A stretch of DNA of 64,000 nt from Lachnospiraceae bacterium AC2012 (GCA_000702525.1 JNIN01000001.1:1808501-1872500), one strand, 5' to 3'. Positions 28,615 to 38,133 are shown, counted from the stretch's first letter. The notes: a model not told the origin generated them from the letters alone. Numbers and translations are program-made.

Positions 28615-29529
28615 ATGAGAGAAAACTATTTAAAACCGGTAAGAGAGCAGGAACCCGTGCTGCATATTGCAGTATCAACGCGTGCACTATTTGATTTGGA
28701 GAAGGAGAATGAAATCTTTGAAGCGCTGGGAGCAGAAGAATATATCAAGTATCAGATGGCGCATGAAGATGAAGTTCTGAAGCCGGGACCGGCGTTTGAT
28801 CTGATCAAAGCCTTTTTGAGATTAGATGGGAAAGTGGAAATCTTACTGATGTCGAAAAACAGTGCCGAGGTATCGCTTCGAATATTTCATTCGATCGAAG
28901 CTTATGGACTGGATATCACGAGAGCATCCTTTACGACGGGACGTTCTATCGTACCGTATCTCGAAGCATTTCATACCGATCTTTATCTGTCGGCGGATGC
29001 TGCGGATGTGGAAGCTGCTATTGCAAGTGGAATTCCTGCGGGGTGGATTATGCAGGGAACAGGGACTTCGCAGGGAGAAATACCAGAGATTCGAATTGCA
29101 TTTGATGGGGATTCTTGTATCTTCTCTAATGAAGCGGATTTAGTATTTGAAAATGCCGGACTGCAGGCATTCTCTGATAGTGAACGAGAGAAAGCACGCC
29201 AGCCACTTGCGGAGGGACCGATGGCAAACTTCCTCAAGGTGATTGCATCTCTGCAGCAGGAATATCCGGCGAATCAGGTACCCATTCGAACAGCCCTTGT
29301 GACAGCGCGATCCGCTCCGGCACATGAACGCGTGATTCGAACACTACGAAGCTGGGGAGTCAGAATCGATGAGGCATTCTTCCTTGGTGGTGAGGATAAG
29401 TGTGGTGTCTTGGAAGCCTTTGGTGCACACATCTTCTTCGATGATAATCCAACCTATATCGAGAACGCATCTCAGGTGGTCCTCAGCGCCCGCGTATTGT
29501 ACCCAGGTACATGGAAGTTAGCGATTTAG
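28615..29529 (+). CDS. 5'-nucleotidase, cytosolic type
   Basis: A 304-residue protein of the bacterial 5'-nucleotidase family related to cytosolic nucleotidase I (PF06189-like), which dephosphorylates nucleoside monophosphates. Visible blocks are LHIAVSTRALFDLEKEN near residue 17, VEILLMSKNSAEVSLRIF, ITRASFTTGRSIVPYLEAF with the following DLYLSADAADV, and FFLGGEDKCGVLEAFGAHIF followed by DDNP near residue 280. These acidic and Lys/Asp positions fit a HAD-like active site. RBS AAGGAGG. It is a single gene with palindromic elements after it. Confidence 0.85.
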   Translation: MRENYLKPVREQEPVLHIAVSTRALFDLEKENEIFEALGAEEYIKYQMAHEDEVLKPGPAFDLIKAFLRLDGKVEILLMSKNSAEVSLRIFHSIEAYGLDITRASFTTGRSIVPYLEAFHTDLYLSADAADVEAAIASGIPAGWIMQGTGTSQGEIPEIRIAFDGDSCIFSNEADLVFENAGLQAFSDSEREKARQPLAEGPMANFLKVIASLQQEYPANQVPIRTALVTARSAPAHERVIRTLRSWGVRIDEAFFLGGEDKCGVLEAFGAHIFFDDNPTYIENASQVVLSARVLYPGTWKLAI

Positions 29530-29632
29530 ATGATTTAGATTTAGAATATTTACCTGTGGCATCGTATGGCTTTACGCTATTCTTCGTTTTGGCTATCGCT
29601 CTGTTTTGGAGGGTATGATCTTCTTTGTAGAC

Positions 29633-29806
29633 GCCCGGTGTGGGGAGGTATTTCAAACCATAGGCCGAACACTAGAATTCTGCCGAGTCGACGAGAATCT
29701 GTCGAGGACATTGCCGAAGGCAAGTGGACCGCAGACAGATTCTGTATCGAGACGAGAGCAGAATCGTAGTGAGAGTGCCGTGTTTGAAATACCTCCCCAC
29801 ACCGGG
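29633..29806 (+). repeat. Perfect-arm nested palindromic element, possible divergent copy 4
   Basis: The terminal 26 bases, 29633-29658 and 29781-29806, are exact inverted repeats (starting GCCCGGTGTGGGGAGG). Inside, CACTAGAATTCTGC pairs with GCAGAATCGTAGTG, then AGAATCTGTC with GACAGATTCT, with a small TTGCC-GAA-GGCAA hairpin at the top. Length and nesting recall the elements at 15.6, 16.7 and 20.3 kb. However, the two conserved hairpin loops are absent, so it may be a separate family. Gene-free region between the nucleotidase and the CoA-transferase promoter. Confidence 0.85.
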
Positions 29807-29844
29807 CACCCCAAAAGTAGTGTGATATCCAGTACCCAGAAATG

Positions 29845-29873
29845 TTGAAAAACACCCAAATAAGTGCTATAGT
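29845..29873 (+). promoter_or_regulatory. Promoter of the CoA-transferase gene
   Basis: TTGAAA at 29845-29850 and TATAGT at 29868-29873 are 17 bases apart, with an extended -10 TGC directly before the -10 box. It begins 38 bases after the palindromic element and 43 bases before the coding start. Confidence 0.8.
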
Positions 29874-29915
29874 AACTCTATGATAATTTTTTAACAAACT
29901 TTGGGAGGTTTTTAC

Positions 29916-31259
29916 ATGGGATTTGAAGAAGAGTACCGCCAGAAGCTGGTTACAGCAGATGAAGCGGTAAAGGTAGTTAAGTCCGGTGATTGGGTAGATT
30001 ATGGTTGGTGCAATGGAACTCCAGATGCTTTGGACCGTGCACTCGCAAAGAGAACGGATGAACTTACGGATGTAAAATTACGTGGTGGTATCCTGATGAA
30101 GATGCCAGCAGTATTTGAGCGAGAAGATGCAGCGGAACATTTCTGCTGGAATTCCTGGCACATGGGTGGAATCGAACGTAAATTGATCAGTAGGGGCTGT
30201 TCGTTCTATTCTCCGATTCGTTATTCCGAATTGCCTAGATATTATCGAGAGCATATTGAACCGGATGATGTTGTGATGATTGTGACAACGCCGATGGATG
30301 CACATGGATTCTTTAATTTTGGACCAAATGCTTCCCATCTGATGGCCGCAATTGAAAGAGCAAAGACGGTTATCGTAGAGGTAAATAAGAATATGCCACG
30401 TTGCCTGGGTGGATTTGAGTCTGAGATTCATATTTCCAAAGTAGACTATATTGTAGAAGGCGATCATCCAGCTATTGGAGAACTTCCTGCGGGTGGCCCG
30501 GCAACGGAAATTGACAAGAAAGTTGCGAAATTAATTGTCGATGAGATTCCAAATGGTGCATGTCTGCAGCTTGGAATCGGAGGCATGCCAAATGCCGTAG
30601 GTGCTTTGATTGCAGAGTCAGATTTGAAAGACCTCGGTGTACATACCGAGATGTATGTGGATGCGTTTGTGGATATTGCAAAAGCAGGTAAGATTACAGG
30701 TGCGAAGAAGAATATCGATCGCTTCCGTCAGACCTATGCCTTTGGCGCCGGTACGAAGAAGATGTACGATTACATGAATGATAATCCGGAACTTATGAGC
30801 GCTCCTGTGGATTATACGAATGATGTGAGAGTCATTGCACAGATTGACAATTTTATTTCCATTAATAATGCGGTGGATATCGATTTATTTGGCCAGGTTT
30901 CCGCAGAATCCTCAGGAATCCGACAGATCAGTGGTGCCGGTGGACAGATGGATTTCGTTATGGGTGCCTACCTATCCAATGGTGGAAAGAGCTTTATCTG
31001 TCTGTCATCTACCTTTACGGATAAGACCGGCAAGACGACCTCTAGAATTCGTCCAACCTTAGTCGAAGGTTCTGCTGTCACGGATACCAGACCTACGACA
31101 GAATATATCGTAACAGAATATGGTATGGTAAATCTGAAGGGATTATCCACATGGGAAAGAGCGGAGAAGTTAATCAGTATTGCACATCCGGATTTCCGTG
31201 AAGAATTGATTCAGGAAGCAGAGAAGATGCATATCTGGAGAAGAACCAATAAGAGATAA
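29916..31259 (+). CDS. Butyryl-CoA:acetate CoA-transferase (4-hydroxybutyrate CoA-transferase family)
   Basis: This enzyme moves CoA from butyryl-CoA to acetate, the last step of butyrate formation in many gut anaerobes. The product is 447 residues from ATG 29916. The TTG 15 bases upstream overlaps the GGGAGG ribosome-binding site and was rejected. Strong family segments are [19 protein letters not shown] near residue 78, the CoA-binding [11 protein letters not shown] near 215, and [19 protein letters not shown] near 330, which probably contains the catalytic glutamate. Other butyrate-pathway genes are not nearby, as is usual for this gene. Other short-chain acyl-CoA substrates are possible. 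Confidence 0.9.
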   Translation: MGFEEEYRQKLVTADEAVKVVKSGDWVDYGWCNGTPDALDRALAKRTDELTDVKLRGGILMKMPAVFEREDAAEHFCWNSWHMGGIERKLISRGCSFYSPIRYSELPRYYREHIEPDDVVMIVTTPMDAHGFFNFGPNASHLMAAIERAKTVIVEVNKNMPRCLGGFESEIHISKVDYIVEGDHPAIGELPAGGPATEIDKKVAKLIVDEIPNGACLQLGIGGMPNAVGALIAESDLKDLGVHTEMYVDAFVDIAKAGKITGAKKNIDRFRQTYAFGAGTKKMYDYMNDNPELMSAPVDYTNDVRVIAQIDNFISINNAVDIDLFGQVSAESSGIRQISGAGGQMDFVMGAYLSNGGKSFICLSSTFTDKTGKTTSRIRPTLVEGSAVTDTRPTTEYIVTEYGMVNLKGLSTWERAEKLISIAHPDFREELIQEAEKMHIWRRTNKR

Positions 31260-31265
31260 TAAGAT

Positions 31266-31312
31266 GGGACTGCAGTTTGGAGGATTTCCTCCTGTTGCAG
31301 TCCCGTTTTTTT
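31266..31312 (+). terminator. Terminator after the CoA-transferase gene
   Basis: GGGACTGCA and TGCAGTCCC pair around an inner GGAGGATTTCCTCC hairpin, followed by GTTTTTTT. It lies between convergent genes. Confidence 0.92.
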
Positions 31313-31326
31313 GATTCATGAAAATG

Positions 31327-32382
31327 CTATTTTTGCAGATATTCCTGTAGCTTCTCGCTGTATTGTAGTACACATCTCTCATAGTAAGCCTTCGCAGGAG
31401 GATCTATCGTAACTTTTGCGGCCTCTTCACAGGCGTGAATCAACATTTGAAATGTTTTCTCTCCCTGTACGTTAACGTCGATATAGCATTCGGTTTCAAA
31501 TAGTACATTGTGAAGCCAGATGATCGCTTCTGGATAATCTTCTATATCATAATAATAAGCGCCGACTTCATAGCAGAGTTCGGAACACATCTTTTCGATG
31601 GAGGCTGAGCGTACAGCGTATCGCATCATATTGACGAGATCCTGATGTAATCTGGCATTTCGAACTAAGATGGTGAAGGATTCCTGTACCAAATCATCCG
31701 GAAGAGTCCCCCGATATTCAATGTCTTCTAAAATCTTAGCCGCGTGCTCTAAATCATCCGGGCGTCCCCATTTATACAATTCCTTGATATACATACTGAG
31801 CACGTTATGAGAGAATTTACGGTCTCTTTCATAAGCGCGTTCAAAAATCCGGAAGTCGCGGCGGCTGTGAAGCTCCACTGGTTTGTGTTGGATTTCAATT
31901 TCACTGTCGAAGACGATGGGATCGAGACGAAGGGTCTCATGAATCGGATCGACATAATAGAATTGGCGAAGGCGCTTAAAGAGCTTTGGACGCAGTTCGC
32001 GGTTCGTATTGAGTACGGTCTGGATGCCATCTTCCAGATACTGCATCTGCACAATATCAATCTCTGGAAGAAGCACTTCCTTTAATTGCTTGAAACGTTC
32101 TCGGTTTTCTTCGTCTAGCACTTCATCTGCATCGCAGGAGTAGATATAGTCCATGGTGGCATGCGATAACGCAGCATTTCTAGCGGCAGCGAAATCATCG
32201 CACCACGGAAAGTCATAAATCTTATCCGTATAGTTCGAAGCGATTTCCTTGGTGTGGTCCGTGGAGCCGGTGTCGACGATGATGATTTCATCCATCAAAT
32301 CAGCGACGGAATCCAGACAACGCTGAAGGACAGCTTCTTCATTTTTTACAATCATACATAAACTAATGGTTATCATAATCAT
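31327..32382 (-). CDS. Family 2 glycosyltransferase with C-terminal TPR-like region
   Basis: A SunS-like GT2 protein of 351 residues. ISLCMIVKNEEAVLQRCLDS at the N terminus, IIIVDTGSTDHTKEIA near residue 35 and YIYSCDADEVLDEENR near residue 80 form the nucleotide-sugar and metal site. The helical C-terminal half has TPR-like features. Relatives glycosylate peptides or proteins, but the substrate here is unknown. The start codon choice between two nearby ATGs is uncertain. Confidence 0.87.
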   Translation of the reverse strand: MIMITISLCMIVKNEEAVLQRCLDSVADLMDEIIIVDTGSTDHTKEIASNYTDKIYDFPWCDDFAAARNAALSHATMDYIYSCDADEVLDEENRERFKQLKEVLLPEIDIVQMQYLEDGIQTVLNTNRELRPKLFKRLRQFYYVDPIHETLRLDPIVFDSEIEIQHKPVELHSRRDFRIFERAYERDRKFSHNVLSMYIKELYKWGRPDDLEHAAKILEDIEYRGTLPDDLVQESFTILVRNARLHQDLVNMMRYAVRSASIEKMCSELCYEVGAYYYDIEDYPEAIIWLHNVLFETECYIDVNVQGEKTFQMLIHACEEAAKVTIDPPAKAYYERCVLQYSEKLQEYLQK

Positions 32383-32418
32383 CCTCTAAAACGTAATTCT
32401 ATGAAATCCCTTGGAAAG

Positions 32419-32820
32419 CTATGTCCATCCAATGATATAAAACCCTTCCATCACGCCATTGGTTCCATCACCAACAACAACCTTGGAAATGTTTACGAGC
32501 CGCGACCGGCCGGTTGGTGTAAGATTATGCACTTCGGTAAAACGTACTTCATCGAATTCCTGAATGGGAGTTGCGACGATATAGAATTTCAAGTGGTCCG
32601 TGATGATTTCCCGGAAAAGTGTCATATCCACGGGGATGTTCGGTATTTCCTTAAAGCCTGTGGAGACATCGGTCTTGATATCATTTTCATCGAAGAAATC
32701 GACACCAATCAGCGTATTGGTGCTCTGCTTTAGACGACTCTTACCAGGGGCGTTGTATTGGCGGCCACGGAAGGCACGATATAATTCAGAAATCGTATCA
32801 TTTTTATTATGGTCGTTCAT
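32419..32820 (-). CDS. Conserved hypothetical protein
   Basis: A 133-residue soluble protein with no family I recognise. The start at 32820 is preferred because AAAAGGGG lies 8-9 bases upstream; an in-frame start six codons earlier overlaps that site. The N terminus is polar and basic (ELYRAFRGRQYNAPGKSRLK). The C-terminal part is beta-rich, ending in TNGVMEGFYIIGWT. It is 36 bases upstream of the glycosyltransferase on the same strand, so the two are probably one operon. Confidence 0.7.
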   Translation of the reverse strand: MNDHNKNDTISELYRAFRGRQYNAPGKSRLKQSTNTLIGVDFFDENDIKTDVSTGFKEIPNIPVDMTLFREIITDHLKFYIVATPIQEFDEVRFTEVHNLTPTGRSRLVNISKVVVGDGTNGVMEGFYIIGWT

Positions 32821-32945
32821 AGTCTGTCCCCTTTTCATCTAGAAATCGTATGGAAACTTTATTCGGTAAAAAGAAAAATCGTATGGTTTTATTATACAGA
32901 GAAAATAACTTTTTATAAAGAACAAGCGATAGTTCGTTTCATATC

Positions 32946-32954
32946 TGTTATAAT
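32946..32954 (+). promoter_or_regulatory. Extended -10 promoter element before larB
   Basis: TGTTATAAT is a TGn extended -10 with a perfect TATAAT, 40 bases before the larB start. No good -35 box is seen at the expected place. Confidence 0.5.
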
Positions 32955-32993
32955 AATCTGAGACAAGATTGATGAGACGAAAGAGAGGGTTTT

Positions 32994-33770
32994 ATGGACA
33001 CAAGAGAGGTTTTACAGTTGGTAAAAGACGGGGGAATTACCATCGATAAGGCAGTAGAATTCTTTGATAAAAAGCCCTATGAAGAGATGGGGTTTGCAAA
33101 GTTAGATACAAATCGTGAACAGCGCTCCGGTTTTGCAGAAGTAGTATTCTGCCAGGGAAAAACGGATGAGCAGCTTCTTGCAATTTACCAGAAATTATAC
33201 GATGCAAATGGAGAAGTCTTTGGTACGAGAGCCAGCAAAGAGCAGTATGATCTGGTAAAGAATGTCATGTGGGACGTGGAATATGATGAAGTGTCCCGAA
33301 TCCTCAAGGTTTCGCCGAAAGAACATAAGAAGGTGGGACGAATCGCTATTTGTACCGCGGGTACAGCCGATATTCCGGTGGCGGAAGAAGCGGCACAGAC
33401 GGCGGAATTTTTTGGCTCGCATGTGGAACGATTTTATGACGTGGGTGTGAGCGGAATTCATAGAGTCTTAGATCAGATTGAACAGATTCGAAAGGCAAAT
33501 TGTGTGATTGTTGTAGCTGGTATGGAGGGCGCATTAGCTTCCGTGGTTGGCGGATTGGTGAGTCGTCCGGTTGTTGCCGTTCCAACATCGATTGGATATG
33601 GCGCAAGCTTTGGTGGGGTGTCTGCACTGCTTACCATGATGAATTCGTGTGCCAATGGGGTGGCAACGATGAATATTGATAATGGTTACGGCGCAGGATA
33701 TTACGCAACGCAGATAAATCGATTGGCAGAAGGGATGGGGGTCCGAGATGCTGAAGGTGTTTTTGGTTGA
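32994..33770 (+). CDS. larB: Nickel pincer cofactor biosynthesis protein LarB
   Basis: LarB carboxylates and hydrolyses nicotinic acid adenine dinucleotide, the first step of the nickel-pincer nucleotide cofactor of lactate racemase. The 258-residue product has a PurE-like C-terminal domain: IAICTAGTADIPVAEEAAQT near 118, then CVIVVAGMEGALASVVGGL and VAVPTSIGYGASFGGVSALL near 200. larC, larE and larA are absent here. It overlaps the response regulator gene by 23 bases, so it is probably transcribed with it. Confidence 0.93.
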   Translation: MDTREVLQLVKDGGITIDKAVEFFDKKPYEEMGFAKLDTNREQRSGFAEVVFCQGKTDEQLLAIYQKLYDANGEVFGTRASKEQYDLVKNVMWDVEYDEVSRILKVSPKEHKKVGRIAICTAGTADIPVAEEAAQTAEFFGSHVERFYDVGVSGIHRVLDQIEQIRKANCVIVVAGMEGALASVVGGLVSRPVVAVPTSIGYGASFGGVSALLTMMNSCANGVATMNIDNGYGAGYYATQINRLAEGMGVRDAEGVFG

Positions 33771-35358
33771 AGATGAAATCGTGATGCGGGAAGGCATCAA
33801 AAATCACGTGGAATGGGAGAAAGAGGGCTTCGAATTTGCTGGTGAGGCCAGCGATGGAGAATTGGCATTTCCCATGATTCAGAATGTGAAACCGGATATC
33901 TTGATTACGGATATCAAGATGCCATTTATGGATGGTTTGGAACTTAGCCGGTTGGTGAAGAAGGAACAGCCGGATATTAAGATCGTTATTTTAAGTGGCT
34001 TCGATGAATTTCAATTTGCCAAGCAGGCCATTGAAATCGGAGTGACGGATTATATTTTAAAACCTGTGACCAGTAGTCAATTGCTGGAGAAGTTACATCG
34101 CATTGCCGATGGGATTGAAGAGGAGAGAAGTCGGGAGAAGACTGCCCTTTTTATCGAGCAGGAGGAGTCGCTACAAAGTGATCAGAGACGCCTGTTTCGT
34201 AAGTTGGTAGAGGGTCGCGCTTCGATGTCTGACATCTTGGAACAGGGACAGAAATTACATATGGATCTAATCGCAGAGAGTTATGAGATTGTGCTGTTCC
34301 AGATGCGTCCGAAGCATGTGGAGCAAAATCTGATCGGGACGTATTCCGAGCAGATGGTAAAAGCATATGAAGAGATTGGGGAGTATGTCGATGGTCAGGA
34401 TGGCATCCAGATGTATGAGCAGCTGGGTGAAGTGTTGGCCTTTCTTTTGTTGTCAAAATCTAGAGATCAAATCAGTTATTTGCAGGATTCCCTACTGGAT
34501 CAAATCAAAAAGATAAGTGAAAAATACGAGGATATGCTGTATTTCATCGGCGTGGGCAATCCGAAACATCATATTCGTGAGATCTGGTATTCCTATGAGC
34601 AGGCGAGTAGTGTCTTCTCGCATCGATTTATGGAATCGCAGAGCCGGGTGTATTTCTATAGCACGGAACGCGAGGATGATATTGATATCGGTGGAATGGA
34701 TGTCGGAAAGCTCGATCGAAAGGTGCTGAAAAATTTCCTCAGTACCGGGGAGAAGAATGAGCTGGATTCCTTCTTGAATGAATATTTCCAGAGCCTGGGA
34801 GAAGCGAATCTGAAGTCGACATTTTTCCGTCAGTATATTGTTACGGATGTGTATTTTACGGTAGTTGCACTTTTGGAAGAGGTTCATGCAACCAAGGAAC
34901 AGGCGATGGCGATTTGCGGTTCCATGAAGGACGGCGCGAAATCGCTTGGCAATCTCGAGGAAACCAAGACCTATGTTCGCGAATTGCTTCTTAAGGTGAT
35001 GGATGCCAGAGCGCAGATGGCGAAGCAGAAGTATGGAAGCATGATTCAGGATGCTAAGGAATACATCCATGCGAATTACAATGATGAGGGAATGTCGCTC
35101 AACCAGGTGGCTGCCTATGTAAATGTCAGCCCGAATCATTTCAGCACGGTATTCCGCCAGGAGACGGGCGAGAATTTCATTGAATATCTGACGAGTGTTC
35201 GACTAGAGCATGCCAAGGAAATGTTACGCACGACGAGCCGAAAGACGTCGGAGATCGGATATGAGGTCGGCTATAAAGATCCGCATTACTTTAGCTCCTT
35301 ATTTAAGAAGGTGGAAGGAATGACACCAAAGGAATATCGAGGGGGTAATGTAGGATGA
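33748..35358 (+). CDS. YesN-type response regulator with AraC DNA-binding domain
   Basis: A 536-residue transcriptional regulator. The N-terminal receiver domain has the phosphoacceptor region DILITDIKMPFMDGLEL (Asp near residue 54) and the switch lysine in ILKPVTSSQL. A middle linker of about 270 residues follows. The C-terminal AraC/XylS double helix-turn-helix has SLNQVAAYVNVSPNHFSTVF and TSEIGYEVGYKDPHYFSSLF. It overlaps larB and, by four bases, the kinase gene. Such pairs usually control a neighbouring sugar ABC transporter, here the one at 37-42 kb. Confidence 0.93.
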   Translation: MLKVFLVEDEIVMREGIKNHVEWEKEGFEFAGEASDGELAFPMIQNVKPDILITDIKMPFMDGLELSRLVKKEQPDIKIVILSGFDEFQFAKQAIEIGVTDYILKPVTSSQLLEKLHRIADGIEEERSREKTALFIEQEESLQSDQRRLFRKLVEGRASMSDILEQGQKLHMDLIAESYEIVLFQMRPKHVEQNLIGTYSEQMVKAYEEIGEYVDGQDGIQMYEQLGEVLAFLLLSKSRDQISYLQDSLLDQIKKISEKYEDMLYFIGVGNPKHHIREIWYSYEQASSVFSHRFMESQSRVYFYSTEREDDIDIGGMDVGKLDRKVLKNFLSTGEKNELDSFLNEYFQSLGEANLKSTFFRQYIVTDVYFTVVALLEEVHATKEQAMAICGSMKDGAKSLGNLEETKTYVRELLLKVMDARAQMAKQKYGSMIQDAKEYIHANYNDEGMSLNQVAAYVNVSPNHFSTVFRQETGENFIEYLTSVRLEHAKEMLRTTSRKTSEIGYEVGYKDPHYFSSLFKKVEGMTPKEYRGGNVG

Positions 35359-36680
35359 AGTTTCAAGGCAGTCTTAGAAATCGAATTATCTTAAATATCT
35401 GGATTGCCATCTTGCCACTCGCGATTCTATTGGGGTATGCCATCTATGATATGCGCGCGTATTACACGCAGTACGATCAGATTGTCACGAATATCACTTC
35501 TGCGAATGCCTATAATATGACATTTAAGCAGGAAGTCGATGAAGAGATGTATCAGATCGTCATCGGTAGCGCGAACTGGACGAATCCGGAAGAGAAACTG
35601 AAATACGTTGATCCATACGCGACGATCGATACGGCAAGGGCGCAGTTTCAGGAACTTTATGATGATACAGAGGACAGTGATAAGCGGCGGAGACTTCGTA
35701 CGATTATCCGTCTGATGAATACGTTAGAAGATCGTGTGGATGATATCTTAAAGAATGTCGAAGAGGGCGGTCACTATGATGAGAATATGACCAGCTTTAC
35801 GATGAATATTCAGATTTTGACAGAGATTACGCAGGAGAACATTCAGAATTACATCTATTATGAAGCGCAGGAGATGGAAGAAGTACGTGCGGCTGTCAGT
35901 GCGAGTGCATTTCGTGATTTGCGAATCATGGTGGCACTTTTGATTGTGATTCTGGGATTTAATGTGATCCTGTCGCGTTACGTTTCCGATAAAGTGACAG
36001 ACCCGATTCTGGAATTATGTGACGCGAATGAACGTTTCTCGCAGGGAGATTTCTCGGTTCGTGTGGAGATGAACAATCGAAATGAACTCGATCAACTTGG
36101 CGAGAGTTTTAATACGATGGTCAATGAGATTGATTTCTTGATTCAGGATATCAAGCGGGAGCAGAAGAATAAGCGGAAGATGGAGCTTTCGCTTCTGCAG
36201 AGCCAGATCAATCCGCATTTTCTCTATAATACGCTGGATACCATCCTTTGGCTTACGGATGCGGGAGACAAGGAAAATGCGGTGAAGATGCTGACGAGTC
36301 TGTCGTCCTTCTTCCGTTCGACGCTAAGCAAGGGGCGTGAGAATATCACCGTCGGTGAGGAGATTCGACATGTCCAAAGCTATCTCGAGATCCAGCAATT
36401 TCGGTATCATGACATCTTGGAATACGAGATTTCGGTTCCGGAGGAAATGCATCATTACTATATTATGAAATTGTCGCTACAGCCGTTGGTGGAAAATGCG
36501 CTCTATCATGGAATTAAAAATAAGCGTGGAAAGGGTAAGATTTCCATCAGTGGTTGGATGGATGGACTGGACCTCCTCTTATTTGTTCGGGACAATGGCA
36601 TCGGTATGACAGAGGAAGAACTTACGAATCTACGGGAAGCAGGTGAAACCTGTGGACAGTGGTCATGGCTTCGGCCTTAG
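35355..36680 (+). CDS. YesM-type sensor histidine kinase, truncated by a frameshift
   Basis: A membrane sensor kinase of the LytS/YesM type. The open frame gives 441 residues: membrane helix at about 13-30, extracellular helical sensor, second helix near 192-208, HAMP segment and the phosphoacceptor block QSQINPHFLYNTLDTILWL near 283. The ATPase N box is VENALYHGIKNKRG, followed by VRDNGIGM. It then ends in a non-family tail. The expected GHGFGLRN box continues in the +1 frame to 36804. Removing one base near 36639 would restore a product of about 482 residues. Confidence 0.88.
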   Translation: MKFQGSLRNRIILNIWIAILPLAILLGYAIYDMRAYYTQYDQIVTNITSANAYNMTFKQEVDEEMYQIVIGSANWTNPEEKLKYVDPYATIDTARAQFQELYDDTEDSDKRRRLRTIIRLMNTLEDRVDDILKNVEEGGHYDENMTSFTMNIQILTEITQENIQNYIYYEAQEMEEVRAAVSASAFRDLRIMVALLIVILGFNVILSRYVSDKVTDPILELCDANERFSQGDFSVRVEMNNRNELDQLGESFNTMVNEIDFLIQDIKREQKNKRKMELSLLQSQINPHFLYNTLDTILWLTDAGDKENAVKMLTSLSSFFRSTLSKGRENITVGEEIRHVQSYLEIQQFRYHDILEYEISVPEEMHHYYIMKLSLQPLVENALYHGIKNKRGKGKISISGWMDGLDLLLFVRDNGIGMTEEELTNLREAGETCGQWSWLRP

Positions 36681-36804
36681 AAATGTCCAGCAGCGCCTGA
36701 AACTGCGCTATGGCGAGGAATACGGCATTCAGATCGAGAGTACCTATCAGGTGGGAACCGTAATTACTGTGCGGATTCCAAGGCTGGTAGAAGGCGATGT
36801 GTAA
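36640..36804 (+). pseudogene. Out-of-frame C-terminal end of the sensor kinase
   Basis: In the frame shifted by one base, the DNA encodes QVKPVDSGHGFGLRNVQQRL and continues to TVITVRIPRLVEGDV and a stop at 36802-36804. This is the G2-box and final strand of the histidine kinase ATPase domain, with no start of its own. It shows that the truncation upstream is caused by a single-base insertion, either real or a sequencing error. Confidence 0.85.
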
Positions 36805-36982
36805 AAAAACAAACAAAAGAAATAAAAAAACAAACATTTTTTAAGAAGATGAAGAAATTCTAAAAAAATGCGTAAATTTTCATAACTTTATCAAAAGAAA
36901 CTCTGTTTTGCGTTTTTTTGAACCCTCCTATAATTGGTATTACAAGATAGTTCTAAGTCATATCAATTTAAGGAGGGTTTTT

Positions 36983-38071
36983 ATGAAAAAGAAAGTCTTA
37001 AGTTTGCTGTTATGTAGCATGATGGTGATGGGAACACTGGTAGGCTGCGGAAGCAGTTCTTCCTCTGATGGTGGAACATCCGATGGTGGATCCGATTCCG
37101 GCGATACAATCACCGTTGGTTTCTCTCAGGTAGGTGCAGAATCTGATTGGCGTACAGCAAACACTGCTTCCATGAAAGAGACATTCAGCGAAGACAATGG
37201 ATATACCTTAATCTTCGATGATGCACAGCAGAAGCAGGAGAACCAGATTACAGCAATTCGTAACTTTATCCAGCAGGAAGTAGATTATATCGTTCTTGCT
37301 CCTGTTACAGAAACAGGATGGGATACCGTTCTTCAGGAAGCTAAGGATGCTGGAATTCCAGTTATCATCGTTGACCGTATGGTAGACGTTTCAGATGACA
37401 GCTTATATACCGCTTGGGTTGGTTCCGATTTCCGTGCAGAAGGTAATAAAGCTTGTGAATGGTTAAATTCCTTTGCAGAAGCTAAGGGAATCGCAGCAAG
37501 CGATTTAAATATCGTTGATATCCAGGGTACCATTGGAGCTTCTGCTCAGATCGGACGTACCGAAGGATTAAATGATGCCGTTAAGAAATATGGATGGAAT
37601 CTTGTTGCTCAGCAGACAGGTGAATTCACACAGGCAAAGGGCCAGGAAGTTATGGAATCACTCTTAAAGCAGAACGACAATATCAACGTTGTATATTGCG
37701 AGAACGATAACGAAGCATTCGGTGCAATCGATGCTTTGGAAGCAGCAGGATACACTGTTGGTGATGACATCGCAAATGGCGAAGTTATGGTAATGTCTTT
37801 CGATTCTACAAACGCTGGTTTAACAGATGTATTATCTGGCAAGATTACAGTAAATACAGAGTGTAACCCACTTCATGGACCACGTGTAGAAGAAATTATT
37901 AAGAAGCTGGAAGCTGGCGAAGATGTTGATCAGTTACAGTATGTAGACGAGTCTATTTTCGCAGTAGATGACACAGTAACTTCAGTAGAAGCAGAAACAT
38001 CTCTTGGAGATACATCAAAGTATGATGTAACAGTAGTTACACAGGATGTAATCGACGGACGTGCATACTAA
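36983..38071 (+). CDS. Sugar ABC transporter substrate-binding lipoprotein (YtfQ-like)
   Basis: A periplasmic-binding-protein-like lipoprotein of 362 residues. The start at 36983 is set by AAGGAGGG; upstream in-frame ATG codons only add a non-signal leader. The signal peptide ends at lipobox LVGC near residue 23, followed by a Ser/Gly/Asp-rich linker. The ligand domain has TVGFSQVGAESDWRTANTAS and DYIVLAPVTETGWDTVLQEA, close to the galactofuranose-binding YtfQ group. A TATAAT at 36929-36934 is a likely -10 box. A terminator separates it from the ATPase gene. Confidence 0.92.
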   Translation: MKKKVLSLLLCSMMVMGTLVGCGSSSSSDGGTSDGGSDSGDTITVGFSQVGAESDWRTANTASMKETFSEDNGYTLIFDDAQQKQENQITAIRNFIQQEVDYIVLAPVTETGWDTVLQEAKDAGIPVIIVDRMVDVSDDSLYTAWVGSDFRAEGNKACEWLNSFAEAKGIAASDLNIVDIQGTIGASAQIGRTEGLNDAVKKYGWNLVAQQTGEFTQAKGQEVMESLLKQNDNINVVYCENDNEAFGAIDALEAAGYTVGDDIANGEVMVMSFDSTNAGLTDVLSGKITVNTECNPLHGPRVEEIIKKLEAGEDVDQLQYVDESIFAVDDTVTSVEAETSLGDTSKYDVTVVTQDVIDGRAY

Positions 38072-38133
38072 TCAGGATTTCGATAGGAATAGTTAAGAAT
38101 AAGAAATTGACTTAGATCTTAAACAGAGAGGGG

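Noticed and set aside
29566-29897. Short ORFs over the palindromic element at 29.6-29.8 kb
   Set aside because: They follow the inverted repeats on both strands, as expected from palindromic DNA, and no start signal supports them.
36805-36982. AT-rich replication origin-like tract
   Set aside because: It has no DnaA-box cluster and simply forms the promoter region of the sugar-binding protein gene.
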